Positions 9,393-17,443 of a stretch of DNA of 64,000 bases are shown here, in pieces (within the stretch, counting starts at the first letter, position 1; every line of letters begins with the position of its first letter). The notes under the pieces were generated by a model. It worked only from the letters and a program-made list of their open reading frames with translations. It was not told the DNA's origin and made no database searches. The stretch spans positions 2,852,001 through 2,916,000 of the forward strand of contig OZ252053.1 of the NCBI GenBank assembly GCA_965247965.1. The letters are read 5' to 3'. Both the position numbers and the translations under genes were made by a program. The DNA comes from UBA7328 sp965247965. Its GTDB lineage: Bacteria > Bacteroidota > Bacteroidia > Chitinophagales > Saprospiraceae.

Positions 9393-9788
9393 TTGAAACT
9401 TGAACACATAGGCATAGCCGTAAAAAGCATCAAGAACAGCAACGATCTTTTTCATCGTCTGCTGGGCGAAAAATATTACAAAATAGAAGAAGTACCATCG
9501 GAAGGTGTGATTACCAGTTTTTTCCAAACAGGTAAATCAAAGGTAGAATTGCTCGAAGCCACTTCAGAATACAGCCCAATAGCAAAATTCATAGAAAAAA
9601 GAGGAGAAGGCATTCACCACATCGCCTTCGAGGTAGAAGATATTAGATTTGAAATGGAAAGGCTTGAAGCAAATGGATTCCTGCTCTTGGACAAAGAACC
9701 AAAGAAAGGTGCGGACAACAAATTAGTCTGCTTCATCCATCCTAAATCGGCTAATGGTGTATTGGTAGAATTGTGTCAAAGCATTTAG
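9393..9788 (+). CDS. mce: methylmalonyl-CoA epimerase
   Basis: About 131 residues of the vicinal-oxygen-chelate (glyoxalase) fold. LEHIGIAVKSIKNS at the N-terminus gives the first metal-binding His. VELLEATSEYSPIAKFIEKR, GEGIHHIAFEVEDI and the end GVLVELCQS supply the remaining His and Glu ligands. It interconverts the methylmalonyl-CoA epimers between the carboxylase and the mutase. No ATG is available; TTG 9393 (MKLEHIG) fits homologues best, TTG 9384 is the alternative. It starts about 10 bases after the previous gene, so the operon seems to resume here after the inserted DUF488 pair. Confidence 0.9.
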   Translation: MKLEHIGIAVKSIKNSNDLFHRLLGEKYYKIEEVPSEGVITSFFQTGKSKVELLEATSEYSPIAKFIEKRGEGIHHIAFEVEDIRFEMERLEANGFLLLDKEPKKGADNKLVCFIHPKSANGVLVELCQSI

Positions 9789-9835
9789 GCAAATTCAAGT
9801 TTCACATTGGACTTAATATTAATATGACGTAAATA

Positions 9836-11377
9836 ATGGACATAAAAAAGGAAATTCTCAACAAAAAAATAGAACAGGCCAAAATCGGCGGCGGAAAGGA
9901 ACGCATCAAAAAACAACACGCCAAAGGCAAGTTGACTGCTCGCGAACGAATTCACTTTCTTATAGACGAAGGTTCCTTTGAAGAGATAGGCATCCTGGTC
10001 ACACATCGCACCACTGACTTTGGCATGGAAGACCAAATTTTCTATGGCGATGGCGTGGTAACTGGTTATGGAACGATTAAGGGTAGATTGGTTTACGTTT
10101 TCGCACAGGATTTTACTGTTTTTGGAGGAGCGCTATCTGAGACTCATGCCGAGAAGATTTGCAAAGTCATGGATTTAGCTATGAAGACGGGCGCTCCAAT
10201 CATCGGTTTGAACGACAGCGGAGGAGCACGCATACAGGAGGGCGTCCGCTCATTGGGAGGTTATGCGGACATATTTTATCGCAATGTGATGGCTTCGGGT
10301 GTTGTGCCTCAAATTTCAGCTATAATGGGGCCATGCGCTGGCGGCGCTGTTTATTCACCAGCCATGACCGATTTTACGCTAATGGTTGAGCATACAAGTT
10401 ACATGTTTGTCACCGGCCCAAACGTTGTGAAGACGGTTACGAATGAAGAAGTCACATCAGAAGAACTCGGGGGTGCATCAGCACATGCTACCAAGTCAGG
10501 AGTAACCCATTTGACTGCTGCTAACGATATGGATTGCATTTCGCAGATCAAAACATTACTCAGTTACATTCCTCAAAATTGCGAAGAAAGTCCCGAACAC
10601 CTTCCCTTTGAAATAGGTGAAGAAATTAGAAATGAACTGGAATCCATCGTTCCCGAAAGTGCCAGTCAACCTTACGACATGCGCGAAGTAGTAGAAGAAA
10701 TATGCGATGAAGATTCCTTTTTTGAACTTCACAAGGATTATGCGCAGAATATCGTTGTCGGTTTCGTAAGATTGGCCGGAAGAAGCATTGGGATTGTTGC
10801 CAACCAGCCTATGAGTTTGGCGGGATGTCTTGATGTGGATAGTTCGAAGAAAGGTGCCCGGTTTACTCGGTTTTGCGACTGTTTTAATATTCCGTTGTTG
10901 GTGCTAGTTGATGTTCCAGGTTTTCTTCCGGGTACAGACCAGGAGTGGAATGGCATCATTGTCAATGGTGCAAAACTACTGTATGCTTTAAGCGAAGCTA
11001 CGGTGCCAAGGGTTTCTGTGATCACCAGGAAGGCATATGGCGGCGCTTACGACGTGATGAATTCCAAGCACATAGGCGCCGATATGAATTTTGCATGGCC
11101 GGGAGCTGAAATTGCCGTCATGGGAGCAAAAGGTGCGAGCGAGATTATTTTTAGAAATGAAATAAAAAATGCAAAAGACCCTGCAAAGACATTAGCCAAA
11201 AAGGAAAAAGAATACGCTGAAAAATTTGCTAATCCGTACAACGCTGCCGAAAGGGGATTTATAGATGAAGTGATCCCGCCTAAAAATACCCGGCGGAAAT
11301 TGATCAAAGCATTTGCTATGTTGGAGAATAAGGTGGCTGTCTTGCCTAAGAAGAAGCATGGGAATATACCGTTGTGA
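9836..11377 (+). CDS. pccB: acyl-CoA (propionyl-CoA) carboxylase, carboxyltransferase (beta) subunit
   Basis: 513 residues with two crotonase-like halves. The N-terminal half has GKLTARERIHFLIDEGSFEE, DFTVFGGALSETHAEKICK, GLNDSGGARIQEGV and MGPCAGGAVYSPAMTDF. The C-terminal half has ANQPMSLAGCLDVDSSKKGARF, DVPGFLPGTDQEWNGII, VITRKAYGGAYDVMNSKHIG and WPGAEIAVMGAKGASEIIF. The Asp in the DVPGFLPGTDQE region is the type seen in propionyl-CoA carboxylases. It moves the carboxyl group from biotin to propionyl-CoA in a complex with the products at 1378 and 3071. It appears to end the operon. Confidence 0.94.
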   Translation: MDIKKEILNKKIEQAKIGGGKERIKKQHAKGKLTARERIHFLIDEGSFEEIGILVTHRTTDFGMEDQIFYGDGVVTGYGTIKGRLVYVFAQDFTVFGGALSETHAEKICKVMDLAMKTGAPIIGLNDSGGARIQEGVRSLGGYADIFYRNVMASGVVPQISAIMGPCAGGAVYSPAMTDFTLMVEHTSYMFVTGPNVVKTVTNEEVTSEELGGASAHATKSGVTHLTAANDMDCISQIKTLLSYIPQNCEESPEHLPFEIGEEIRNELESIVPESASQPYDMREVVEEICDEDSFFELHKDYAQNIVVGFVRLAGRSIGIVANQPMSLAGCLDVDSSKKGARFTRFCDCFNIPLLVLVDVPGFLPGTDQEWNGIIVNGAKLLYALSEATVPRVSVITRKAYGGAYDVMNSKHIGADMNFAWPGAEIAVMGAKGASEIIFRNEIKNAKDPAKTLAKKEKEYAEKFANPYNAAERGFIDEVIPPKNTRRKLIKAFAMLENKVAVLPKKKHGNIPL

Positions 11378-11468
11378 CGGCGAACGGCAGACGACGAACG
11401 GCAACAAGATTCGTCTTGCGGCTTGGGTTGACAATTTGTATCTTTATTGCACATTTTAAAACAATCCA

Positions 11469-11614
11469 ATGAAAATTCGACTTGATATTGAGGACAGCCG
11501 GGCGGACGATTTTATGGAAGTGTTGGACGATTTGCCATATGTGAAAAAGAGTAAATGATAAATCTGAAAAAGAAAATCTCACCGATAAGGAACTTCGAGA
11601 CCCCTAAGACAAAT
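11469..11614 (+). pseudogene. fused remnant of an antitoxin/RelE toxin module
   Basis: A 29-codon ORF at 11469 reads MKIRLDIEDSRADDFMEVL, then DDLPYVKKSK, nearly the same as the antitoxin start at 14071 (MKVILDIKDSKADALMDVL). Directly after its stop, another frame reads DKSEKENLTDKELRDP and stops. This matches the toxin C-terminus found at 16400-16487 (DKSEKENISEKELRY). The middle of the module is missing, so this is an internal-deletion scar of the same toxin-antitoxin family. No functional product is expected. Confidence 0.7.
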
Positions 11615-11703
11615 ACCTCCCGATCCTAAAAAATACTCACGACGCAACCAAAGATTAGCAGAAATCGTATATATTGTTTTGGAGTCCACCTAAAATTTAA
11701 ACA

Positions 11704-12435
11704 ATGAAGCAATTACTTTTTTTGATATCGACGATTTTTTCGACAGGACTATGTGCACAAGATGCACAAACAGCAGATATAAAATCAATGCAAACTAGTA
11801 GACTCAATGCAGCACTGAGCAACTTCTCCGTCACGGCTACACTTGGTACCCCAGCCTTCGGTACAAGTGAAATTAATAATCTGACTTTTAGACAAGTGAG
11901 ACAGCTCTCTTTAGCAGATTTGAACATTTCCTACAAAATGAACTCGCGTGTATCTATTGGTTTAAGCGCTATGAGTAATTTGAGTAATGGAAACAGCGGG
12001 TACTACAATCAAGAAAATCAGTTCTTTTCATTATGTGATGATGACGATGGCCCGAATGATGTGGACGGCCCAAATGACGTCGATGGTCCAAACGATGTGG
12101 ACGGCCCAAATGACGTCGATGGCCCGAATGATATGGAAGACAGTGATGAGGGTTGCGATGAAGACGATTTCGGCCAAAATCTGATGGGTGCGGTGACCTT
12201 CAAACTTTCTGAAAAGTTGCCCTTTTTTATACAAACGGCGGGCGGTTACTCTTTTTCAGGTAAGGCTCCGGCGTACACGATGATGATTGGTTATAATCAA
12301 AGTGTATTTGCTGGACTAGGCATTATCGCCGGTATTCGTTTTAGTGATGTTTTGTACAGTAAGCCTTCGAATACAGTTCGACTTTCTTCTTCGGCCGGAT
12401 TTAAGGCTGAATTGGGATTGAGTTGGAATTTTTAG
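11704..12435 (+). CDS. secreted/outer-membrane protein with an acidic tandem repeat
   Basis: 243 residues. An N-terminal signal peptide (MKQLLFLISTIFSTGLCAQD) has a likely cleavage after CA. The middle carries five tandem six-residue units of the type GPNDVD at about residues 116-145, followed by an acidic stretch EDSDEGCDEDD. The flanks are beta-rich and end in SAGFKAELGLSWNF, the aromatic terminal Phe typical of outer-membrane beta-barrels. The repeat would form a calcium-binding-like acidic surface loop; this is inference. No family recognised. It stands alone between two decayed toxin modules. Confidence 0.6.
   Translation: MKQLLFLISTIFSTGLCAQDAQTADIKSMQTSRLNAALSNFSVTATLGTPAFGTSEINNLTFRQVRQLSLADLNISYKMNSRVSIGLSAMSNLSNGNSGYYNQENQFFSLCDDDDGPNDVDGPNDVDGPNDVDGPNDVDGPNDMEDSDEGCDEDDFGQNLMGAVTFKLSEKLPFFIQTAGGYSFSGKAPAYTMMIGYNQSVFAGLGIIAGIRFSDVLYSKPSNTVRLSSSAGFKAELGLSWNF
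12043..12138 (+). repeat. 18 bp coding tandem repeat (about five units)
   Basis: Within the previous gene, units of the form GATGGCCCGAATGATGTG recur about five times. Alternate units use different synonymous codons (GATGTGGACGG against GACGTCGATGG), giving a 36 bp higher-order period. The protein unit is kept while the DNA varies, which suggests selection on the peptide and recent copy-number change. Confidence 0.8.
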
Positions 12436-12465
12436 AGACTAGCACAGTCTGAAGAATTCAATTTG

Positions 12466-12510
12466 CTAAATCTCGCAGACCTGCCTGCAGACGCAGTCTG
12501 GCAAGTTTAG
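12466..12510. terminator. imperfect hairpin downstream of the repeat-rich secreted gene
   Basis: CTAAATCTCGCAGAC at 12466-12480 and GTCTGGCAAGTTTAG at 12496-12510 form an imperfect stem 30 bases after the stop of the preceding gene. There is no strong T tract, so a terminator role is only probable. Confidence 0.35.
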
Positions 12511-12603
12511 TAAATCTTAAGTTAATTGCGCTCACCCGGGGGCAACATCCCCATTTTATTGTAAGAAGCCTGCATTTTGATTCAATCCACACATGCTCGG
12601 GTT

Positions 12604-13924
12604 CATACTACTGGACATGAGCTATAAATTGTGGTTCAAAGAATAGCCAAGAGGGTTTGGGGATAGAACGAATGGAATGAGAAAGAAAGCATATGAAATT
12701 TCTAAGGTTGTTGAATTTGATTTCTAAAAAGGATAGTCCTTTTTTAAATTTGGAAACGACTAAGTTGATCGATCCGTTTTTATATTTCTTCCAATCACTC
12801 TTCTTTTTGTGCTTGAGTTGGGTTAGACCCTGTTCAATACATAAGGCATAGATAAATACTACAATACCCATTGTCAATTCTATTTTTCCAGAGTCTTTAA
12901 AATTAAGAGCTTCTAAATTGAAACCATTTGATTTTAAGTGTTTGAAGCAAGTTTCAATAGTCCAACGAATAGGGTAAAGCTTTACTATTTTTCTTTTGTC
13001 TTTCAATGTAGATATGAAATAAAACAGAGGTTCGTTGGCTGAACTTTTGGGGTTTTTAAAAATCACAAAAGAAAATTTTTTTCCAAGGATTTCAATTTGT
13101 TTAGACACTCCACAGATTTGATACCGTTTTTTCAATGCTTCACGTTCAATACCAATGTATCGAAGATGTTGGTGTTTATAAAATGTCTTATCCTTTCCCC
13201 TTTGGTTGTCCACATACCCTTTATAAATTCCCTTTTTTAACCTAATTACAAACTCTAACCCCTTGTCTACCAGATATTTAAACCATCTTTCTCCGATGTA
13301 CTCCCGATCTGCTAGTAGTATCAAACCTTTCAGATTATATAATTTACAGGCTTTGTCTATCACCTTTCGTCTTTCATTAAAATTACTCATACCCTTCTTG
13401 TCTAAGTCTTCCCACCATATTGGAATACTTACTCCATTGACCACTACACTCAATGTTAATAAGTGAATATTCTTGTTGCCATTCTCCCAGCTCGTACCAT
13501 CTAGTGCCAAATATTTGATGTTCTTCGCTTTGAGTCTCAACAAATAAAAACTAAAACATAATATAGCTTCAATCAATGCCTGCTTGTCAGCATCATCCAT
13601 ATTGAAAAAACGGATCAACCTCTTATAATTCGAATCAGGTTTGGTGTTTTGTTGGTTTTCGAGTATTCCAGGGAGCTTATCCTTTACAATGTTCAAATTC
13701 GTCGTCCTGGCTGATAATATACCTTGGGCTGTTGTGAGAAAATTTTTTATTACATGTTCTTCAAAACCTGAGAAAAATGGTTTTATTTCGCTTACGAGTG
13801 GAATTGTCATTGTTGTTAATTGTTTGTTTTACAAACAATAATGATATATTCCACTTTATTATAATATATAACCTACTTTATTTCAAGACATTGTATTATT
13901 TTAACCCCAATGTCCAGTAGTATG
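12604..13924 (-). mobile_element. IS4-family insertion sequence, copy 1 (complete, with target duplication)
   Basis: A 1321 bp element. Ends are inverted: CATACTACTGGACAT at 12604 and ATGTCCAGTAGTATG ending at 13924. It is flanked by the direct repeat GCTCGGGTT (12595-12603 and 13925-13933), a 9 bp target duplication, so this copy is an intact simple insertion. A copy of the same length and encoding an identical protein lies inverted at 27720-29040. A palindrome, TTGTTTGT-AAA-ACAAACAA, lies just upstream of the transposase start in both copies and may be an operator or promoter element. Confidence 0.92.
12608..13810 (-). CDS. IS4-family transposase (copy 1)
   Basis: 400 residues. The DDE residues are visible: first Asp in YLALDGTSWENG, second in LLADREYIGERWF, and Glu in YPIRWTIETCFKHLKSNGF, which fits the Y-R-E-K signature of IS4 transposases. 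The stop codon lies inside the terminal inverted repeat. The product is identical to that at 27834-29036, showing recent transposition. Confidence 0.92.
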   Translation of the reverse strand: MTIPLVSEIKPFFSGFEEHVIKNFLTTAQGILSARTTNLNIVKDKLPGILENQQNTKPDSNYKRLIRFFNMDDADKQALIEAILCFSFYLLRLKAKNIKYLALDGTSWENGNKNIHLLTLSVVVNGVSIPIWWEDLDKKGMSNFNERRKVIDKACKLYNLKGLILLADREYIGERWFKYLVDKGLEFVIRLKKGIYKGYVDNQRGKDKTFYKHQHLRYIGIEREALKKRYQICGVSKQIEILGKKFSFVIFKNPKSSANEPLFYFISTLKDKRKIVKLYPIRWTIETCFKHLKSNGFNLEALNFKDSGKIELTMGIVVFIYALCIEQGLTQLKHKKKSDWKKYKNGSINLVVSKFKKGLSFLEIKFNNLRNFICFLSHSIRSIPKPSWLFFEPQFIAHVQ

Positions 13925-13947
13925 GCTCGGGTTGTTAGCCCTGACAT

Positions 13948-14014
13948 AAATCGTTGAAATTCAACGATTTACAACGTTTTATCGTCATTATTCATGGCTA
14001 AGCCGTGAATAATG
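13948..14014. repeat. two adjacent strong hairpins between IS4 and the toxin module
   Basis: AAATCGTTGAA at 13948 pairs with TTCAACGATTT ending at 13970 (11 bp arms, one-base loop). CATTATTCA at 13986 pairs with TGAATAATG ending at 14014, with a further GGCT/AGCC inside. They lie upstream of the antitoxin remnant and may be its terminator or control region, or ends of an older mobile unit. Confidence 0.6.
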
Positions 14015-14070
14015 CGGGTTAAGTGCACCTACAATTCATATCTTTGGCTTACATTTTCAAAAACTGGCAG

Positions 14071-14284
14071 ATGAAAGTAATACTCGACATTAAAGACAGC
14101 AAAGCAGACGCTCTTATGGACGTATTGGACGACCTGCCTTATGTTAAAGCTAAACTGTTGAAAAAAAAAGAAAAAGGAGCCGCGACTTTTGTCAGAACTT
14201 CGAGAGGCTGTCGAAGAAATGAAAGATATTTACGCTGGTAAGAAAAAGGGAAGGGATGCCTTAGAATTTTTGGATGAATTATAG
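14071..14284 (+). pseudogene. antitoxin of a RelE-type module, frameshifted in an A run
   Basis: It starts MKVILDIKDSKADALMDVL, then DDLPYVKAKLLKKK, a Bacteroidota antitoxin start. After the A9 run at about 14161-14169 the expected C-terminus appears in a different frame: LSELREAVEEMKDIYAGKKK, then GRDALEFLDEL and a stop at 14284. One base lost or gained in the A run explains it. The toxin ATG at 14274 overlaps this C-terminus, as usual for such pairs. Confidence 0.7.
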
Positions 14285-14501
14285 TGTCAAAACCATAGGA
14301 CTGTTTGAGAAGCAAACAAGTCGATTGGTTAAAAAATTTCCTTCACTCAAATCTGAATTGAGAACTCTTATTCTAAGTCTATCTGAAAATCCTGATCAGG
14401 GAACCGAAATTGGTAAAAACTGCTTCAAAATTCGGCTAGCTATAAAGTCAAAAGGTAGAGGCAAATAAGGAGGTGGAAGAGTAATTACAAATATCAAGAT
14501 T

Positions 14502-16373
14502 GAGTCCACTCCGAAAACTAAATCATAAATCATGTCAAATATTACAATAAGATGACATATATATTTAATTTGTGATATGTTTAAACGTAGTACAAATTCA
14601 CAAGTTGATCTATTCAAATCGATAGGAGGGATGCTATCAGAACGGAAGCGAGAGCTTCTGGATGATCCAAATGGTTGGCATAATATATTTTTTAAAGAAG
14701 TGGTATCTCGCATAGACGAAGGATTGTTCGAGGTGCTTTATAATCAAGGAGGCCGGCCCAATTGCTCAATTAGAGTTTTAATGGGAATGATTATCCTTAA
14801 AGAAGGTAAAGGTTGGACTGATGAACAACTTTTTGATGAATGTCGATTCAACACCAGGGTCATGCTTGCTTTGGGATATTCGAATATAAATGAGGATATT
14901 CCGACCGAATCGACTTACTATAAGTTCAGACAGAGCATGGTAGAGTATAATGAAGACCATGGGGAGGATTTGATGAAGGCGGCATTTAAACAAATCACTA
15001 TTGGGCAGATAGAGCAATACAAGGTGAGCGGTAAGAAAATACGATTGGATTCGAAGTTGATTAATTCCAATATTGCACGCTGCACTCGAGTCCAGATGAT
15101 AATCGAAGCTGTACGAGTATGCAGTAAAGACCTTATGGTAGAACTGCTTACAGATCAATTGGATAAAGAATCATGCGAGCTTTTAGAAAAGCTAAAAAGC
15201 CAAAGTGCCTCCAATATTGTCTACCCATTAAACAAAAAAGAAAAAGAGGAACTGCTAGTAGGTATGGGTAAGATCATAAAGGTACTCTTGAGTCATGGCC
15301 AGGCGGCGGGATTGACAGGCTACCAAGATCTCAAGCGGCTCTACGAAGAACAGTATGAAGAACAATCAGAGGAATCTAATGAGCAAAAACCTCCGAGTGC
15401 CTCTGATGATAAAACAAAAATCAGCGCGGTCTGTGATGAATCTGAACAGCAAACTAAACAGGAGAATACTCCGAGACCCAAAGCTGCAAGAGACATATCG
15501 AGTGGCAGTGTGCAGTCCATTCATGATCCTGATGCTGCCTACCGTACTAAAGGTAAAGCAGAAAATAAACAGACCATATCGGGCTATCATGCCAACATAA
15601 GTGAAACGTGTACAGAAGAAAATGAAATAGACCTAATCGTAGATGCCCAGGTAGTACCGGCCAATATTACAGAAGACGAGTTTTTAATCGAATCTATCGA
15701 CCATATCCAGGATGTATTAAATCCAGATAAGGATGAATCAGGTCAAGAAAAGAATAAAATAGAACAGGCCATCACGGATGGCGGATACGACAGCAAGGCC
15801 AACAGAAAAGCAATGTCAGAAACGACCACGCCCGAATGGAAGTTAGCTAATACAAAAGGGGGAAAGCAGGCCTATACAATGAAACGAGATGAGAATAACA
15901 ATTTTCAAGTATGGCGAAAAAAGACAGGAGAACAGTGCGCGGTAAAGTTTAACGAGAAGACCAACAAATACGTCATTAAACACGACACCCGAGGTCGGTA
16001 TATGACCAAAGATGAAGTAGAAAACTATTTTTTATTTCAACAGATGCAAGAAACATTAGATGAGCACACCCACAATCTAAGAGCCAATGTGGAATCGACC
16101 ATACATCAATGTTTTCACCGGCTCAAAAAAAGGAACAAAATATTATATCGGGGTTTATTCAAATGTCAAATTTATGTCCTGTCACGAGTACTTTGGACGA
16201 ATTTTAGAAGAATTAACGATAAATTGGTCGAAAATGCCCTCGGATTTCCAAATATCATCATCGCAACCCTCAGGAATGCTTATGCAACAATATTGCACTT
16301 AAGAAAATTCCAGGGTTTTGGCCGCAGCTGGCAAATGTACGCTTGAAAAATGTGTGGTAATCGGAGTGGACTC
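14502..16373 (+). mobile_element. IS1182-family insertion sequence
   Basis: About 1872 bp. Inverted ends: GAGTCCACTCCGA at 14502 and TCGGAGTGGACTC ending at 16373. It is flanked by AAGATT on both sides (14496-14501 and 16374-16379), a 6 bp target duplication; if the ends include one more base pair (14 bp repeats), the duplication reads as 4 bp. It is inserted inside the RelE toxin remnant. Confidence 0.85.
14577..16346 (+). CDS. IS1182-family transposase
   Basis: 589 residues. The N-terminal DUF772-like domain includes RPNCSIRVLMGMIILKEGKG, then WTDEQLFDECRFNTRVMLAL. The catalytic part includes RLDSKLINSNIARCTR and ITDGGYDSKANRKAM. The C-terminal part is RANVESTIHQCFHRLKKRNK, then ILYRGLFKCQIYVLSR, with the conserved Glu in VEST. 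A charged, low-complexity insert (about residues 258-320) separates the halves. Apparently intact. Confidence 0.88.
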   Translation: MFKRSTNSQVDLFKSIGGMLSERKRELLDDPNGWHNIFFKEVVSRIDEGLFEVLYNQGGRPNCSIRVLMGMIILKEGKGWTDEQLFDECRFNTRVMLALGYSNINEDIPTESTYYKFRQSMVEYNEDHGEDLMKAAFKQITIGQIEQYKVSGKKIRLDSKLINSNIARCTRVQMIIEAVRVCSKDLMVELLTDQLDKESCELLEKLKSQSASNIVYPLNKKEKEELLVGMGKIIKVLLSHGQAAGLTGYQDLKRLYEEQYEEQSEESNEQKPPSASDDKTKISAVCDESEQQTKQENTPRPKAARDISSGSVQSIHDPDAAYRTKGKAENKQTISGYHANISETCTEENEIDLIVDAQVVPANITEDEFLIESIDHIQDVLNPDKDESGQEKNKIEQAITDGGYDSKANRKAMSETTTPEWKLANTKGGKQAYTMKRDENNNFQVWRKKTGEQCAVKFNEKTNKYVIKHDTRGRYMTKDEVENYFLFQQMQETLDEHTHNLRANVESTIHQCFHRLKKRNKILYRGLFKCQIYVLSRVLWTNFRRINDKLVENALGFPNIIIATLRNAYATILHLRKFQGFGRSWQMYA

Positions 16374-16488
16374 AAGATTTCTTCCGACACCGTCTATATG
16401 CTTTCCATATATGACAAATCCGAAAAAGAAAACATAAGTGAAAAGGAGCTTCGATACCTTCTAAAACAAATTCCTCCGGATTCTTAAA

Positions 16489-17427
16489 ATGAACCTGGCC
16501 AAACAAAAAATTCAACAGATCTCCTACCCTCTACTCATCGATGGAGGCCTATCCAATGAACTCGAGGAACAAGGCTGCGATCTCAACCACAAATTATGGA
16601 CAGCAAAAGTCCTTGAATCTGATATTGATGCGATAATAAATGCACATTTAAACTATCTCACAGCGGGTGCTCAATGCATTGCCACTACTAGCTATCAGGC
16701 CAGTATTCCAGGTCTGCTGGAAGAAGGATATACGAAAGAAGAAGCTAAGCAACTGATTCTAAAATCGGTATGGGCAGCTGAAAAAGCAAGAAGAATATTC
16801 TATTCTGAAAGCAACGTCACCCAAGATATTCTGATCGCGGCAAGTATCGGTCCGTATGGCGCTTATCTGGCAGACGGATCAGAATATAATGGCAAATACG
16901 GCGTTGATAATCAGGCACTTAGACACTTTCACGCCGAGCGCATAAGAATTTTGGACGACTCCGCCGCCGATATTTTAGCATTCGAAACTTTTCCCGATTA
17001 TGGAGAAGCTAAAGTGATCGCCGCACTGACTCAGGAAATCAGTAAACCCGCATGGATTTCTTTCACCACGAAAAATGAAAATGAAATTTCGGACGGCACG
17101 CCAATCGAAAAATGCGCAGAATTATTTGCCGATTATCCAAAGATATTCGCCATTGGCGTGAATTGCCTGACGCCAGAACGGGTAAGCTCGTCGATTAAGA
17201 AACTCAAATCAAAAGGTAAAGACAAAAAGATCATCGTCTACCCCAATTCCGGTGACGTGTACGATCCGATTACAAAATCATGGAAGACTGTTAAAGGCAA
17301 AAATTCTTCTTTTGTCGATCTCATTGCAGAATGGCTGGAACTGGGCGTAGATATCATTGGCGGATGCTGTAGGGTCGGGCCGCAAGAAATTAAGAAAATG
17401 AGTGATTATCTTTCGAGGCCGAAATAA
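16489..17427 (+). CDS. mmuM: homocysteine S-methyltransferase
   Basis: 312 residues with the Hcy-binding barrel and three zinc-binding Cys positions: one in AIGVNCLTPE and the pair in GGCCRVGP near the C-terminus. N-terminal LLIDGGLSNELEEQGCDLNH, then KLWTAK matches MmuM. It transfers methyl from S-methylmethionine (or SAM) to homocysteine to give methionine, in the cytosol. It begins one base after the toxin remnant's stop, which fits a region reshaped by IS activity. Followed at 16 bases by the YcaQ-like gene. Confidence 0.88.
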   Translation: MNLAKQKIQQISYPLLIDGGLSNELEEQGCDLNHKLWTAKVLESDIDAIINAHLNYLTAGAQCIATTSYQASIPGLLEEGYTKEEAKQLILKSVWAAEKARRIFYSESNVTQDILIAASIGPYGAYLADGSEYNGKYGVDNQALRHFHAERIRILDDSAADILAFETFPDYGEAKVIAALTQEISKPAWISFTTKNENEISDGTPIEKCAELFADYPKIFAIGVNCLTPERVSSSIKKLKSKGKDKKIIVYPNSGDVYDPITKSWKTVKGKNSSFVDLIAEWLELGVDIIGGCCRVGPQEIKKMSDYLSRPK

Positions 17428-17443
17428 AAGACTTCATGAATAA

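Larger units (their letters stand above)
14274..16487 (+). pseudogene. RelE/ParE-family toxin, nonsense mutation plus IS1182 insertion
   Basis: The N-terminal part (MNYSVKTIGLFEKQTSRLVK, then KFPSLKSELRTLILSLSENP) is a RelE/ParE toxin. A TAA interrupts KGRGK-GGGRVITNIKI, where homologues as I recall them carry a Ser. The frame then runs into an IS1182 element at 14502. After the element, the C-terminus resumes: SSDTVYMLSIYDKSEKENI, then SEKELRYLLKQIPPDS and TAA at 16485-16487. The module is therefore triply broken (antitoxin frameshift, toxin nonsense, insertion). Confidence 0.75.

Noticed and set aside
12018..12234. Ser/Gly/Pro-Phe repeat ORFs on the minus strand of the secreted gene
   Set aside because: Antisense shadows of the 18 bp coding repeat.
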